Of a stretch of DNA of 64,000 nucleotides, positions 48,588 to 57,148 are shown one piece after another. The stretch is from Clostridia bacterium (GTDB taxonomy: Bacteria > Bacillota > Clostridia > Peptostreptococcales > Anaerovoracaceae). The position numbers and the translations under genes were made by a program. Under the pieces are notes generated by a model. The model had not been told where the DNA came from, ran no database searches, and saw nothing but the letters and a program-made list of their open reading frames with translations. Each line of letters opens with the position of its first letter. The first letter of the stretch is position 1. Where the stretch lies: contig CAJTER010000010.1 in NCBI GenBank assembly GCA_910575405.1, positions 50,457 to 114,456 of the forward strand, written 5' to 3'.

Positions 48588-51011
48588 TTAAACTGTGTGG
48601 ACGGTTCTCTGAATAATATCATCCTGCATTTCCCTGCACAGCTCTGTAAAATATGCGCTGTACCCGGCAACCCGAACGATGAGGGATTTATATTCATCCG
48701 GCTTTTCCTGTGCGGAGCGCAAAACCTCGGAATTGACCACGTTGAACTGAATATGGTAAATGTTCAGATCCACAAAGGTGCGGATGATCTGGGTAATGCG
48801 CTTGAGCCCGATATCACCTTCTACGGTTGAGGGATCGAGCCGCATATTGAGCAGAGTTCCGGAAGTGTGGACTTCGTGATTGATCTTGGCTACGGAATTG
48901 AGCACTGCCGTAGGCCCCTCCTTATCCGTGCCACCGTTTGGTGAACATCCGTCTGCCAGGGCTTTTCCCGCCAGGCGGCCGTAAGGGAGGGCTCCCACGA
49001 CTAATCCGTGAGGAACATGGGAAGATACCGGGTATAATCCGGAAATAAAGTGAGGGCCTCTCCAGGAAGCCAGGGAGGAAATGACTCCATAGGCAAAGTC
49101 CGTCATTTCACCGGCCATGGCGTCCACCTCTTCAATATCATTACCATACATAGGCGTTGTATTCTGAAGCATCAGCCGCAGATCCTCTTTTCCCTCAAAA
49201 TTATGCTCCAGGGCAAGAACCAGCTCATCCATGGTAATGGTCTTATCCTCGTAAACGTGTTTTTTGATGGCCGAAAGGGAGTTGACCAGATCGGCAATTC
49301 CAGTTCCGATGAGGGCAGGGCCGATGGTATATTTTACGCCGCCTACGGTCAGATCTTTTCCGGTTCTGTAAGTTCCGTCCAAAAGGGTGGAAACAAAGGG
49401 ATACGGCGTCAGCTCCGCGCACACCTTTTCATTTACATTGGCGCAGATACTGATGGCCTTGATCATGTACTGAAGCTGCTGTTTCACCGCTTCTTTCAGC
49501 TCATCAAAAGTCATGTCCGCGGGATTTCCCGTCTGCAGGCCCAAAATTTTGCCTCCGTTTATGGTGCTTCTGCCGTTGGTCAGTACAAACTCTATGGCAG
49601 CGCCATAATTGTAATGTCCGCCATCAGACCATTTTGCCATTTTTCCGCTGATAAACGGCTCTACGCAGCCAACCATCTGGTATTCTCTGGCTTCCTCCAT
49701 GGTAGCGCCGGACAGGAGCATCATTTTGATGGCCGATTCATCGTTGTAAATTGCCGGAAAGCCAGTACCCAGCCGGGCCAGCTTTGCCACATGGATGAGA
49801 AAGTCCTCCGGCGACTGTTTATGCGCCCTCACGCAAAGAGACGGCCCGTGGAGCTTTACATCCATCTTGGCAGTGATGAAGAGCCAGGAAAGTTCGTTTG
49901 TAACGTCCTTTCCCCGCCTGTCGATTCCGCCCACAATGATGCTGTGGAATGGCTGATAGCCGGCAAAATACATGCAGGCGTTTTCACTTAAGAACCAGGT
50001 TGTTTCAGCGGCTTTTACATAAAAGCTCTCGATGAGCTCAAGGGCGCCCGCCATGGTCAGCTTTCCTTCGGCTATATCCGCGTCATAAAGCGGGTACAAA
50101 TACTGATCCACTCTTCCCGGTGAATAAGAGGGTCCGTTTCCTTCCATCATGCAGCCTGCGAGAATAAAATAGACGAACTGAAGCCCCTGCCAGAAGGTTT
50201 GGGGTTTTCCTTCCGCTAGATGGTAGCAGTTTTTGGCGATTTCGAGAAGCTCCTGCTTTCTTACTCCTTCCGCTGTTTTCGCCAGCTCCTCCGCCATCTT
50301 GCCGTGCCTGGTTATGTAACTTGAGATTCCCTCCAGTGTGAGCAGGGAGGCCTGATAGAAGGTGATTTTGGAATAATCCTCTGGATCGTAGAGATCCAGC
50401 GCTTCCATGTGAGTCTTTGCTTCCTCTTTGAGGGCACCAAAGCCCTTCTGGATGAGCATTTCGCAGTAAGGCGCCGTTTCTCCCGCAGCGCTCTGGGTTT
50501 TGATTTCCACATCAATGATGCCCGTCTTTACGGCCAGTTCTCTGACCCATGGAGGGATCTGTTTGATCCAGTGATCGCCCACTGACTTTCCGCTCCAATA
50601 TGGAAAGATTTCCTCTTCCAGTTCCCTCACATCCTCAGGGGAAATATAGTAGGGGTCCTGTTTTCGTTCAGAAATGGTGTGAAGCTCCTGACTCAGCCAG
50701 CCTGTGTGAAAGACCGGATCAACGGCTCCTGCTCTTGGTTTTACAGCTGTATCACCCATAATAAGCTGATTCTCGGGCACGTTGATTTTTCTTTCATCAC
50801 AGTATTTCTTAAAGGCCTTGGCTCTGCGGATAATGACCTCTTCACCCTCGGTCTCCTTGTAAGACTGTGTATAAATTCTCGCCCGCTCTATATCCACTTC
50901 CGGTTTGGACTGCCAATAGGCTTTCAATAAATTTTCAATTCTCGGAAATGCGTTTTCTCCATCAAATGAAAAGGTTCCCATTTGCTCGTTTGTTCTCGAT
51001 ATCCTTAACAT
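48588..51011 (-). CDS. Glycyl-radical enzyme of the dehydratase/lyase class, substrate unknown
   Basis: The 807-residue enzyme has both family marks: the thiyl Cys449 in MVGCVEPF, with Glu451 giving the GCVE pattern of C-O or C-N cleaving members (not PFL), and the radical Gly783 in RVAGYSAYF near the C-terminus. The GCVEPFISGK surroundings, PGRVDQYLYPLY and FAGYQPFHSIIVGG are closest in feel to choline TMA-lyase and glycerol/propanediol dehydratase, and unlike HypD or IslA (TSGCVETG/SGCIEVG). There is no microcompartment N-terminal extension. Adjacent are the activase, a LuxR regulator and an NCS1 permease, a set I do not recognise from known clusters. Start ATG behind GGAGG. Confidence 0.9.
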   Translation of the reverse strand: MLRISRTNEQMGTFSFDGENAFPRIENLLKAYWQSKPEVDIERARIYTQSYKETEGEEVIIRRAKAFKKYCDERKINVPENQLIMGDTAVKPRAGAVDPVFHTGWLSQELHTISERKQDPYYISPEDVRELEEEIFPYWSGKSVGDHWIKQIPPWVRELAVKTGIIDVEIKTQSAAGETAPYCEMLIQKGFGALKEEAKTHMEALDLYDPEDYSKITFYQASLLTLEGISSYITRHGKMAEELAKTAEGVRKQELLEIAKNCYHLAEGKPQTFWQGLQFVYFILAGCMMEGNGPSYSPGRVDQYLYPLYDADIAEGKLTMAGALELIESFYVKAAETTWFLSENACMYFAGYQPFHSIIVGGIDRRGKDVTNELSWLFITAKMDVKLHGPSLCVRAHKQSPEDFLIHVAKLARLGTGFPAIYNDESAIKMMLLSGATMEEAREYQMVGCVEPFISGKMAKWSDGGHYNYGAAIEFVLTNGRSTINGGKILGLQTGNPADMTFDELKEAVKQQLQYMIKAISICANVNEKVCAELTPYPFVSTLLDGTYRTGKDLTVGGVKYTIGPALIGTGIADLVNSLSAIKKHVYEDKTITMDELVLALEHNFEGKEDLRLMLQNTTPMYGNDIEEVDAMAGEMTDFAYGVISSLASWRGPHFISGLYPVSSHVPHGLVVGALPYGRLAGKALADGCSPNGGTDKEGPTAVLNSVAKINHEVHTSGTLLNMRLDPSTVEGDIGLKRITQIIRTFVDLNIYHIQFNVVNSEVLRSAQEKPDEYKSLIVRVAGYSAYFTELCREMQDDIIQRTVHTV

Positions 51012-51051
51012 TTTTCCTCCTTTACAACGTCGTCTGTATTTAATTAATTCA

Positions 51052-51057
51052 ATTTTA
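51052..51057 (-). promoter_or_regulatory. Possible -10 box of the glycyl-radical gene
   Basis: Minus strand TGCTAAAAT: a TG-extended -10 (TAAAAT). No good -35 lies 17 bases upstream, as expected for an activator-dependent promoter; the dyad at 51112-51126 is farther upstream. Confidence 0.45.
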
Positions 51058-51084
51058 GCATTTTGGGCGGTTTTGTATATTCGT

Positions 51085-51122
51085 CCTGAGTATATTTGTG
51101 AGGCCAGGCGCTAATACTCAGG
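51085..51122. repeat. 8-bp inverted repeat upstream of the glycyl-radical gene
   Basis: CCTGAGTA (51085-51092) and TACTCAGG (51115-51122) are exact reverse complements 22 bases apart. The right arm belongs to the 15-bp dyad at 51112-51126. The left arm resembles another half of that dyad. Confidence 0.6.
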
Positions 51123-51126
51123 TATA
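51112..51126 (-). promoter_or_regulatory. Candidate LuxR-type operator, site 1
   Basis: Read on the minus strand, TATACCTGAGTATTA, a 15-base imperfect dyad (TA...CT-G-AG...TA). It matches site 2 (54173-54187) at 13 of 15 positions and in the same orientation relative to the genes. It lies just downstream of the regulator stop, about 100 bases before the glycyl-radical start. Confidence 0.55.
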
Positions 51127-51127
51127 C

Positions 51128-52225
51128 TTATAGAATGGTTCCAAGAATCTGGTGTTTTCCCTCTATGCCCATTTTGTTGTACATATTGCTCAGGTGCTTT
51201 TTTACGGTAGGAACGCTGATGAACAATTCCTTACTGATATCAATATTGCTCATTCCCTTTACCACGCACTGGAGAATGCGGTATTCCCGATCCGTCAGGG
51301 TGAATCGCTCTTTTAACTCCTTCAGTATATTGTCAAACAGGACCGAATAATCGTAAATGGTGGCCACGAATTTTTTGTTTTCATCGGCAGATTCCCGGGT
51401 TAGGGTTACTTCCGCGAAATAGGTGGCGTTTTCGATGTTGATTCTGCTTCGCGCGCTCAGTTCTTCCCGTTCCAGGAAAAAGTCCGGATCCGATCCGCTT
51501 TCGCGAATGCTCTTGCACAGAGTTATGAGGGCCCGCATCAGCTGGGAAATATGGGCCGAATCAATGGACTGGTTCTGCTCAAGGTTATAGTCGAGAAGTC
51601 TCAGGTTATAATCCCAGATGCAGATGCCTACGCCCTGGACGCCGGAAAGCAGGGGGACTTCGTAAAAGTAATTTTTCATGTCCAGCTGCTTGCTGTGGTA
51701 TTTTTTGGCGATGCTGGCCAAATGGGGGCGGGCGATTTTTAAAATTTCCAGATCCTTTTGTGTAAAATCGTTGTATTTTTCCGGGCGGTGGATGCCGATG
51801 CCTCCTATATAGCCGCTTTCATCCACATACAGGTTGCCTTCTATAGAATGGTTCATTCTCGCCGGGTGCAGCAGCTCCGTGTAGTATCTGGTCTTTTTTC
51901 GCTCGTCTGAGATAAAGACATCCGAGCTGCGGAACATCATAGGCAATTCGTTTGATATAATAGGAAGAACATCGTCAATTTCACAATAATCGTTGAGATA
52001 GCTTTTTAGATCCGCGTCTCCCCAATCAACAAAGATAAAATCATCGAATACGATTCGGTTGCCGCTTTTTTTATAAAAATAAATATCCCCTTTTTCAAAA
52101 ACCACCAGCTCCTTCAATTTGTTGAGAAATACATTAAAGGCCTTTTGATAGTTTTCGTCGTCATGCAGTTCCGCTAATATCTGGTTGAGATACATCAATT
52201 CCTTCATTTCCAAATCAAATCCCAT
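51128..52225 (-). CDS. LuxR-type transcriptional regulator with N-terminal sensory region
   Basis: The 365-residue protein ends with a LuxR/FixJ helix-turn-helix (residues about 305-360: TLTDREYRILQCVVKGMSN and IDISKELFISVPTVKKHLSNM). The first 300 residues look like one or two GAF/PAS-like sensor domains (KGDIYFYKKSGNRIVFDDFIFVDW, YVDESGYIGGIGIHR), with no receiver Asp motif and no membrane segment, so it probably senses a small molecule in the cytoplasm. It sits between the permease and the enzyme genes and probably activates both through the shared dyad. Confidence 0.85.
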   Translation of the reverse strand: MGFDLEMKELMYLNQILAELHDDENYQKAFNVFLNKLKELVVFEKGDIYFYKKSGNRIVFDDFIFVDWGDADLKSYLNDYCEIDDVLPIISNELPMMFRSSDVFISDERKKTRYYTELLHPARMNHSIEGNLYVDESGYIGGIGIHRPEKYNDFTQKDLEILKIARPHLASIAKKYHSKQLDMKNYFYEVPLLSGVQGVGICIWDYNLRLLDYNLEQNQSIDSAHISQLMRALITLCKSIRESGSDPDFFLEREELSARSRINIENATYFAEVTLTRESADENKKFVATIYDYSVLFDNILKELKERFTLTDREYRILQCVVKGMSNIDISKELFISVPTVKKHLSNMYNKMGIEGKHQILGTIL

Positions 52226-52309
52226 GTTTTTTCCTTTCCCTCTTTTCTGTAAGTAATAGTATCACCGGCAATTGCTTTTTTAACCGCTTACCCCCGCTAT
52301 ATGTCAAAT

Positions 52310-52340
52310 AAGCTGCCGCATCTTGGGAATGCAGCAGCTT
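52310..52340 (-). terminator. Terminator or attenuator after the NCS1 permease gene
   Basis: AAGCTGCTGCAT and ATGCGGCAGCTT (minus strand) pair over 12 positions with one G-T, followed by TATTTG. T-tail is short. Confidence 0.55.
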
Positions 52341-52357
52341 TTGGTATTGAGCTCTGA

Positions 52358-53806
52358 TCAGGATTTTTCAATTTCGTGATCATTGACAAAGGGAATTTTG
52401 TATTTTTTAATAACCCAGCATTTCATCAGCACCGTATAGAGAATTCCCGTTACAAAGAATGTGGGAATAATGGCCGTGGTGTAGGGGAATATGCCAGTCA
52501 GACTTGTCCAGGTCAGAGGATTCAAAATCAGCAGGTATGTAGTCAGTCCTACAAGAATGGATATAATCGCGGCTGGGTTCCACCCTTTCGCATACGCATA
52601 TCCGCCTTTGCTGAAGAATTCTCTCATTCTGAATCTTCCCTTGGAAATAAACAGGTAATCCGCTACTATGATAGCTGAGTAGCATCCGGTTACGAGACCG
52701 ATAAAGGCGTATACACTGCTGACCATGTAGTAAACCGTGTTATTGAGCATAAACAGTACAGGAACAGTTGAAATCAGCAACGCCGCCACCCAGCCAAACC
52801 TTGGAAGACGGCTCTTTACCGCCACAGCTTCCGGATATACGAGTGTGGCAACAGAAGTCAGATTCGCGATGGCGAACAAAAGCAGTCCTGCAAGAGGAAG
52901 TATAGCGGAACCAGTATCCGCACTTACCTTTGTAAACCACGCGGTGGGGTCGTATTCACCGATTGCCAGAGCCGCGAAAGCCGCGAACAACCCAGCAACA
53001 GCCGCCAGTACGCCCCAGCCCCACTGACATCCGTGATAGCCGTTGGACTCGGTCTTTGCCAGTCTGGACCAGCCGCCGAAGAAAAAGCCCCAGGACATGC
53101 CAAGGCCCAGATTTGCTTCCAGAGCCGTGGCTTTGCTCCATTTGATTCCCATACCCGCGCCCATATCCGCGTCCGTGTAAGGATCGCAGGGGGCTGCTTT
53201 AAATACAGAATCAAGACCGTGATAAGCGAACAGATATATGATAAGTCCGGCCAGGATCAGGGCCATGGAAACGGCGGAAATTCTGGTGAACCACTTCATT
53301 ACAGTTGGTCCGAACCAGGCGATAATCGTTCCGCCCACCAGCGCAAAGAGCGCGAATATGGAAACTGCCAGACCTTCGCTGGTCCAAAAGCCTGAGCCGC
53401 CCAGCATCTGTACAAATTTGATGGCGCTTTGTCCAAACATGAGCGTTGCCAGCGCCAGCGCGGGGTAGCAGGCGATGAGGAAGAAAAAGGTCATTAAGAT
53501 AGAGCCTTTTTGTCCGAATACACCTACAGTAACCGTCAGCTGTTCACATCCGTATCTGGAGGATGCAATTGATAAAAATGAAATGAGAAAAATTCCAACA
53601 CAGTTTCCGAACAGGATAACCGGAATGGCCTGATACGCAGGAAGCAGACATCCCGCCTGACTGCCTGTCAGGAAGAACCAGGCCGCAATGCCAAAACAGA
53701 TCTGAACAAAAATCAGGTCCCATGTGCCGTATATTCGCTCGTTTTTATTGGCAGGAAGCAGAGACGTATAGACAGCGCCCTGAACACTTTCCTTATTATT
53801 TGCCAT
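52358..53806 (-). CDS. NCS1-family permease (nucleobase/cation symporter-1)
   Basis: The 482-residue membrane protein has about 12 segments and NCS1 features: an N-terminal hydrophilic part with NERIYGTWDLIFVQICFGIAAWFF, the SRYGCEQLTVTVGVFGQKGS block after segment 2, and ADYLFISKGRFRMREFF near segment 10. NCS1 carriers take up cytosine, uracil, allantoin, hydantoins, thiamine or similar compounds by proton or sodium symport. Its substrate is probably that of the adjacent glycyl-radical enzyme. It starts behind GAGGGC, 15 bases after the small TM protein. Not BCCT- or SSS-like, so it would not be expected to carry choline. Confidence 0.85.
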   Translation of the reverse strand: MANNKESVQGAVYTSLLPANKNERIYGTWDLIFVQICFGIAAWFFLTGSQAGCLLPAYQAIPVILFGNCVGIFLISFLSIASSRYGCEQLTVTVGVFGQKGSILMTFFFLIACYPALALATLMFGQSAIKFVQMLGGSGFWTSEGLAVSIFALFALVGGTIIAWFGPTVMKWFTRISAVSMALILAGLIIYLFAYHGLDSVFKAAPCDPYTDADMGAGMGIKWSKATALEANLGLGMSWGFFFGGWSRLAKTESNGYHGCQWGWGVLAAVAGLFAAFAALAIGEYDPTAWFTKVSADTGSAILPLAGLLLFAIANLTSVATLVYPEAVAVKSRLPRFGWVAALLISTVPVLFMLNNTVYYMVSSVYAFIGLVTGCYSAIIVADYLFISKGRFRMREFFSKGGYAYAKGWNPAAIISILVGLTTYLLILNPLTWTSLTGIFPYTTAIIPTFFVTGILYTVLMKCWVIKKYKIPFVNDHEIEKS

Positions 53807-53821
53807 TTTTTTGCCCTCCTC

Positions 53822-54046
53822 TTACATAATCAGCACTGCAACAATAAAATATATTACAATAACCGCGTTAACGACTCCGGCAAAGAGAAAGTCGCCCTTT
53901 TTAATTTGCGGAACATACCCGGAGCCTCCTTTTGCGGCCTCAGGTTCGTGTTCCTTTTCAAAGGCTAAAACCCTTGCTTCCAATTCATTTCGCATTTCAG
54001 GAGTCAATCCGCCAATATCAATCGGCAGCTTTTCAATAGGTAACAT
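53822..54046 (-). CDS. Small one-TM protein upstream of the NCS1 permease
   Basis: A 74-residue protein: acidic N-terminus (MLPIEKLPIDIGGLTPEMRN, residues 1-45 rich in Glu and Gly) and one C-terminal membrane segment (residues about 53-73, LFAGVVNAVIVIYFIVAVLIM). It has a strong ribosome site (GGGAGGTGC) and lies 15 bases before the permease start. The arrangement recalls small accessory subunits of transporters such as YhdT next to PanF. No family recognised. Confidence 0.65.
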   Translation of the reverse strand: MLPIEKLPIDIGGLTPEMRNELEARVLAFEKEHEPEAAKGGSGYVPQIKKGDFLFAGVVNAVIVIYFIVAVLIM

Positions 54047-54143
54047 TTAAGCACCTCCCAGCGTGCTGCCTGCCATAAGTTCCAAGCAGGACACATTATT
54101 GATTCATCTGCAATAGCTTGTGTAAGTTAATTAACTTGAGCTT

Positions 54144-54149
54144 ATTATA
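54144..54149 (-). promoter_or_regulatory. -10 box of the permease operon
   Basis: Minus strand TATAAT, with a weak TTTCCC at the -35 place (54172-54167), directly next to the candidate operator, which suits activation by a bound regulator. Confidence 0.5.
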
Positions 54150-54172
54150 TAATATTTTAATTTTTCGGGAAA

Positions 54173-54187
54173 TTATCCTCAGGTATA
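54173..54187 (-). promoter_or_regulatory. Candidate LuxR-type operator, site 2
   Basis: Minus strand TATACCTGAGGATAA, 13 of 15 positions identical to site 1. It ends at the -35 of the permease operon promoter, 127 bases before the small TM protein start. Confidence 0.55.
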
Positions 54188-54320
54188 TTTTATGGAGTGC
54201 AAATATACCAGGGGATATGGGCTTTCACACCCGGGCTGGCAGGAGTATGCTTCGGGTAAATATTCAAAAAAAGAATTATTATGTATTTGATAAAAGAAAG
54301 GAATCAAGCGGTTCGTACAT

Positions 54321-55493
54321 TTAGCTGTGGTTTGCTGCCAGACAGGCGCTGGAAAAAGCGAACTGCAGGTTGTAGCCTCCCGTATCTCCATCAATGTCCA
54401 GGGTTTCGCCGATGATAAAGAGGCCGGGATACTTTTTGCTTTCAAAGGTTTTCAGATTTACATCCTCCAGACTGACGCCTCCGCAGGTGGCCATAGCAGG
54501 GCCAAAGCCGGATGTACCGCTGACGGAAAAAGTATCGCAGGTAAGGATGCGGGTAAGGGCTGACTTTTCGCCGCGGAACAGAGCTGCAGCCGACTTTTGC
54601 GAATCAATTCCCACCTGTGCAAGAACTGCCTCGGCAAAGCGTTTGGGAAGCCGGAAGGTTTCCGCGAGAAAAGCGGCGCACCCGCGTCTGTTTCCGTCTG
54701 TGCGCAGGAGAGCGGCCCGCACATCGAAAGAAGGAAGATAATGGATTTGAAGCGTGCTGCCGGGCCGGGCGTAGCGGGAGAGATTCAGAACAGCGGGGCC
54801 AGAAAATGCTGTATGAGTCAGCAGAAGATCCCCTTTCATCTCATGCCCGTCTATTCGGACGCAAACATCCTGAAAGGAAATTCCAGAAAGATGGCCATAG
54901 GGATACTGTTGGACTGTTACCGGCACCAGAGCGGGCCGGGGAGCTGCGATCTCCAGACCCAGACTCTCTAAAATAGGGAAAATGCTCCCATCCGAGCCAG
55001 TGGAAGGTACGGAGCACCCGCCGCAGGCCACGATGACCTGGCTGGCCGTGTAAGTCTCGTTGATACAAAATTTCCTATCTGGCTGTACGGTAAGGGAAGT
55101 GACAGGTGATTTCGTTTTCATCTCCCAGCCGTTTTCTCTGCTGAGCTTTATCAGCAGCTCCAGAACCTGAGAGGCTTTCATGGATTCAGGGAATACCTTT
55201 CCATCAGCCCGCTGGATGAGCTTTACTCCATGCTCCTGAAAAAACTTCATTAACAGCAGATTGTTCGCTTTGTAAAGAGCAGAGCGGATTTTCGTTCCGT
55301 TCTGCCCGTAATGCATGATAAAATCCTTGATGCTCCCGCCGTGGGTCAGATTGCACTGGCCGCTTCCGGAGAGCAGCAGCTTTTTTCCGGGGGAGGGACC
55401 CTTTTCCAGAATGAGTCCGCTTTTTTCCGGGCAGTTTGCCGCAAAGTAAAGGCCGGAGGCTCCGGCGCCGATGATGATCCGATTGTAATGCAT
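54321..55493 (-). CDS. HI0933/YhiN family flavoprotein (BaiN-like)
   Basis: A 390-residue FAD-binding oxidoreductase-like protein. It has the N-terminal dinucleotide motif IIGAGASGLYFAAN, the GKKLLLSGSGQCNLTH loop characteristic of the HI0933 family (about residues 35-50), a middle beta domain and the C-terminal FAD part GGVSLEDVNLKTFESKKYPGLFIIGE with DGDTGGYNLQFAFSSA. The reaction is not established for most members; one member (BaiN) reduces bile acid intermediates. It is a single-gene unit; its start lies 20 bases after a HicB remnant in the same direction. Confidence 0.9.
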   Translation of the reverse strand: MHYNRIIIGAGASGLYFAANCPEKSGLILEKGPSPGKKLLLSGSGQCNLTHGGSIKDFIMHYGQNGTKIRSALYKANNLLLMKFFQEHGVKLIQRADGKVFPESMKASQVLELLIKLSRENGWEMKTKSPVTSLTVQPDRKFCINETYTASQVIVACGGCSVPSTGSDGSIFPILESLGLEIAAPRPALVPVTVQQYPYGHLSGISFQDVCVRIDGHEMKGDLLLTHTAFSGPAVLNLSRYARPGSTLQIHYLPSFDVRAALLRTDGNRRGCAAFLAETFRLPKRFAEAVLAQVGIDSQKSAAALFRGEKSALTRILTCDTFSVSGTSGFGPAMATCGGVSLEDVNLKTFESKKYPGLFIIGETLDIDGDTGGYNLQFAFSSACLAANHS

Positions 55494-55512
55494 AGTTTTA
55501 TCCTTTCCCCGG

Positions 55513-55611
55513 TTAACCTAAGTGAAGCTGCGCTTTGAGAGCCTCCTGCAGCACCTGCGAAAAATTGATATTCTGCTCCAGCGCCACAACATTGAGCCAG
55601 GCTGGACACGT
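55513..55611 (-). pseudogene. Fragment of a HicB-type antitoxin gene (C-terminus)
   Basis: The minus strand reads PAWLNVVALEQNINFSQVLQ then EALKAQLHLG and a stop, matching the C-terminal ribbon-helix-helix tail of HicB antitoxins. A stop codon lies immediately upstream of it in frame and there is no start or partner hicA, so it is a remnant of a lost toxin-antitoxin gene. Confidence 0.6.
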
Positions 55612-55825
55612 TTAGCTTACTATAAAATGAGGATAAAAGCAATGCGCATTTTAATGGCCCCGCCCTTTTGGAGGCAAAGCAGTGGAAAGATGGGAAGGCC
55701 TGTGTTAAAATACAAAGTAGCAAAGTTTGTAAGTGGTGTTTCTTGCTTACAAATTTAATTATACGAGGCGGTTGTCTGATGAAGCAGGGAGCTGGCAGGA
55801 ATACCGGTACAAACCCGGCCCGGCC
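55612..55825. other. Non-coding stretch between the HicB remnant and sppA
   Basis: I see no convincing gene. A short frame at 55522-55758 overlaps the HicB remnant on the other strand and has no ribosome site. There is a hairpin-like TTGTAAG/CTTACAA near 55728-55752 and the sppA promoter afterwards. Confidence 0.3.
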
Positions 55826-55854
55826 TTTACCTGCAGGAGAAAAGGTGGTATAAT
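55826..55854 (+). promoter_or_regulatory. Promoter of sppA
   Basis: TTTACC (55826-55831), 17 bases, TATAAT (55849-55854). Confidence 0.55.
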
Positions 55855-55912
55855 TCAAACAATTTAGTTTAAACGAAACATTCGATAGAAAACAAAAAGG
55901 GGAATTTGATTT

Positions 55913-57148
55913 ATGGATGAAAAGACACGTAGCATGATCAGCGAACCGGATGAAAACGGAGTTCGCTATTATTCGATTGAAGGGCCTGCAGGAAGTCCCG
56001 GCTCCGGGTATGGAGGAACAGCGGAAGGACAGAGGCTCGCAGGAGGATTAGAAGATACGGAAAGTCCGCAAGAGCCGGGAGGAGCAGAATTTTCGGGCGG
56101 TCCAAATGGTCCGAATGGCCCGGGAAACCTGAATGGGACAGGAGGCCCGGGAGATCCGGGAAATTTCAGGCCGCGAAAACGCTCCAATCGAAAGAATATC
56201 ATTATCTGCGTCTGCATTTTTGTGGCAGTCGTGCTGCTGGGCGTGGCATGCCGCAGCTTCCTGGGTTCTGGCGAGGAAAGCAAATACGCGGATTTGAGCG
56301 ACGATCATATCAGCATCCTCTATATTACGGGAACCATCAGCGGCGAGGATACTTCTTCTCTGACCGGAGGGGAGAGCTATAATCACCAGTGGGTGTTAAA
56401 CCGCTTAAATGATGCTATTTACAATCCCAACAACAAAGGTTTGATCCTGTTTGTGGATTCACCGGGAGGCGGCGTTTATGAAACCGACGAGATCTATATG
56501 AAGCTTTTGGAATACAAAAAAACCGGCCGGCCCCTTTATTCGGCCATGGGATCGGTCGCGGCTTCCGGAGGCTACTATATTTCCGCCCCCGCTGACAAGA
56601 TTTTGGCTAACCGCAATTGCTGGACCGGCTCCATCGGCGTCATTGTGGGAACCTTTTACGATGTTTCGGAGCTGATGGACAAATACGGCATCAAGGCGCA
56701 GAACATTACTTCCGGAAAGAACAAAGCCATGGGAGCTATGACCGAGCCTATGAGCAAGGAACAGAAAGCCATCTATCAGTCTCTGGTGGACGAGGCCTAC
56801 GAGCAGTTTGTGGGCATTGTGGCAGACGGCAGGCACATGAAGCGTTCCCAAGTGAAAAAGCTGGCAGACGGCAGAATTTATACAGCAAAGCAGGCGGAAG
56901 CAAACGGCCTCATCGACCAGATTGGAACCCTTGAGGATGCCATCGCCGATATGCGCAGCAGCTACGGTCTGGGAGACTGCAGCATCTCCGAAATGAAATA
57001 CCAGAATAACAGCTTTTTTGGTTCCATTTTCAGCAAACTGGGGGCTTTGGAAAAGAACCGGGAAAAGGGCGATGTTGCGGCGCTCCTGGAATGGATGGAG
57101 GCGCAGGGCAAAATGCCCATCAGCTATATGTCGGAAATCCAGAAGTAA
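55913..57148 (+). CDS. sppA: Signal peptide peptidase SppA (S49 family)
   Basis: The 411-residue protein has a Gly/Pro/Glu-rich, disordered cytoplasmic head (residues 1-90), one membrane segment (about 95-116) and a single S49 protease domain facing outside. It keeps LFVDSPGGGVYETDEIY, the nucleophile serine in GSVAASGGYYIS (about residue 215) and the lysine of the dyad in ITSGKNKAMG (about residue 267). Short SppA of this type forms octamers and degrades remnant signal peptides. The flexible head with PGG/NG repeats is unusual. The two-component system genes follow after 84 bases, probably on a different transcript. Confidence 0.92.
   Translation: MDEKTRSMISEPDENGVRYYSIEGPAGSPGSGYGGTAEGQRLAGGLEDTESPQEPGGAEFSGGPNGPNGPGNLNGTGGPGDPGNFRPRKRSNRKNIIICVCIFVAVVLLGVACRSFLGSGEESKYADLSDDHISILYITGTISGEDTSSLTGGESYNHQWVLNRLNDAIYNPNNKGLILFVDSPGGGVYETDEIYMKLLEYKKTGRPLYSAMGSVAASGGYYISAPADKILANRNCWTGSIGVIVGTFYDVSELMDKYGIKAQNITSGKNKAMGAMTEPMSKEQKAIYQSLVDEAYEQFVGIVADGRHMKRSQVKKLADGRIYTAKQAEANGLIDQIGTLEDAIADMRSSYGLGDCSISEMKYQNNSFFGSIFSKLGALEKNREKGDVAALLEWMEAQGKMPISYMSEIQK

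Noticed and set aside
48588..51011. Calling the glycyl-radical enzyme choline TMA-lyase (cutC)
   Set aside because: The GCVEP surroundings are similar, but there is no microcompartment gene, no choline-type transporter and the regulator and permease differ from cut clusters, so a specific name is not supported.
48588..51011. Calling it hydroxyproline dehydratase (HypD) or pyruvate formate-lyase
   Set aside because: HypD has TSGCVETG-type surroundings and PFL has two adjacent catalytic cysteines; here MVGCVEPF is found. The sequence also lacks the proline-reduction genes next to hypD.
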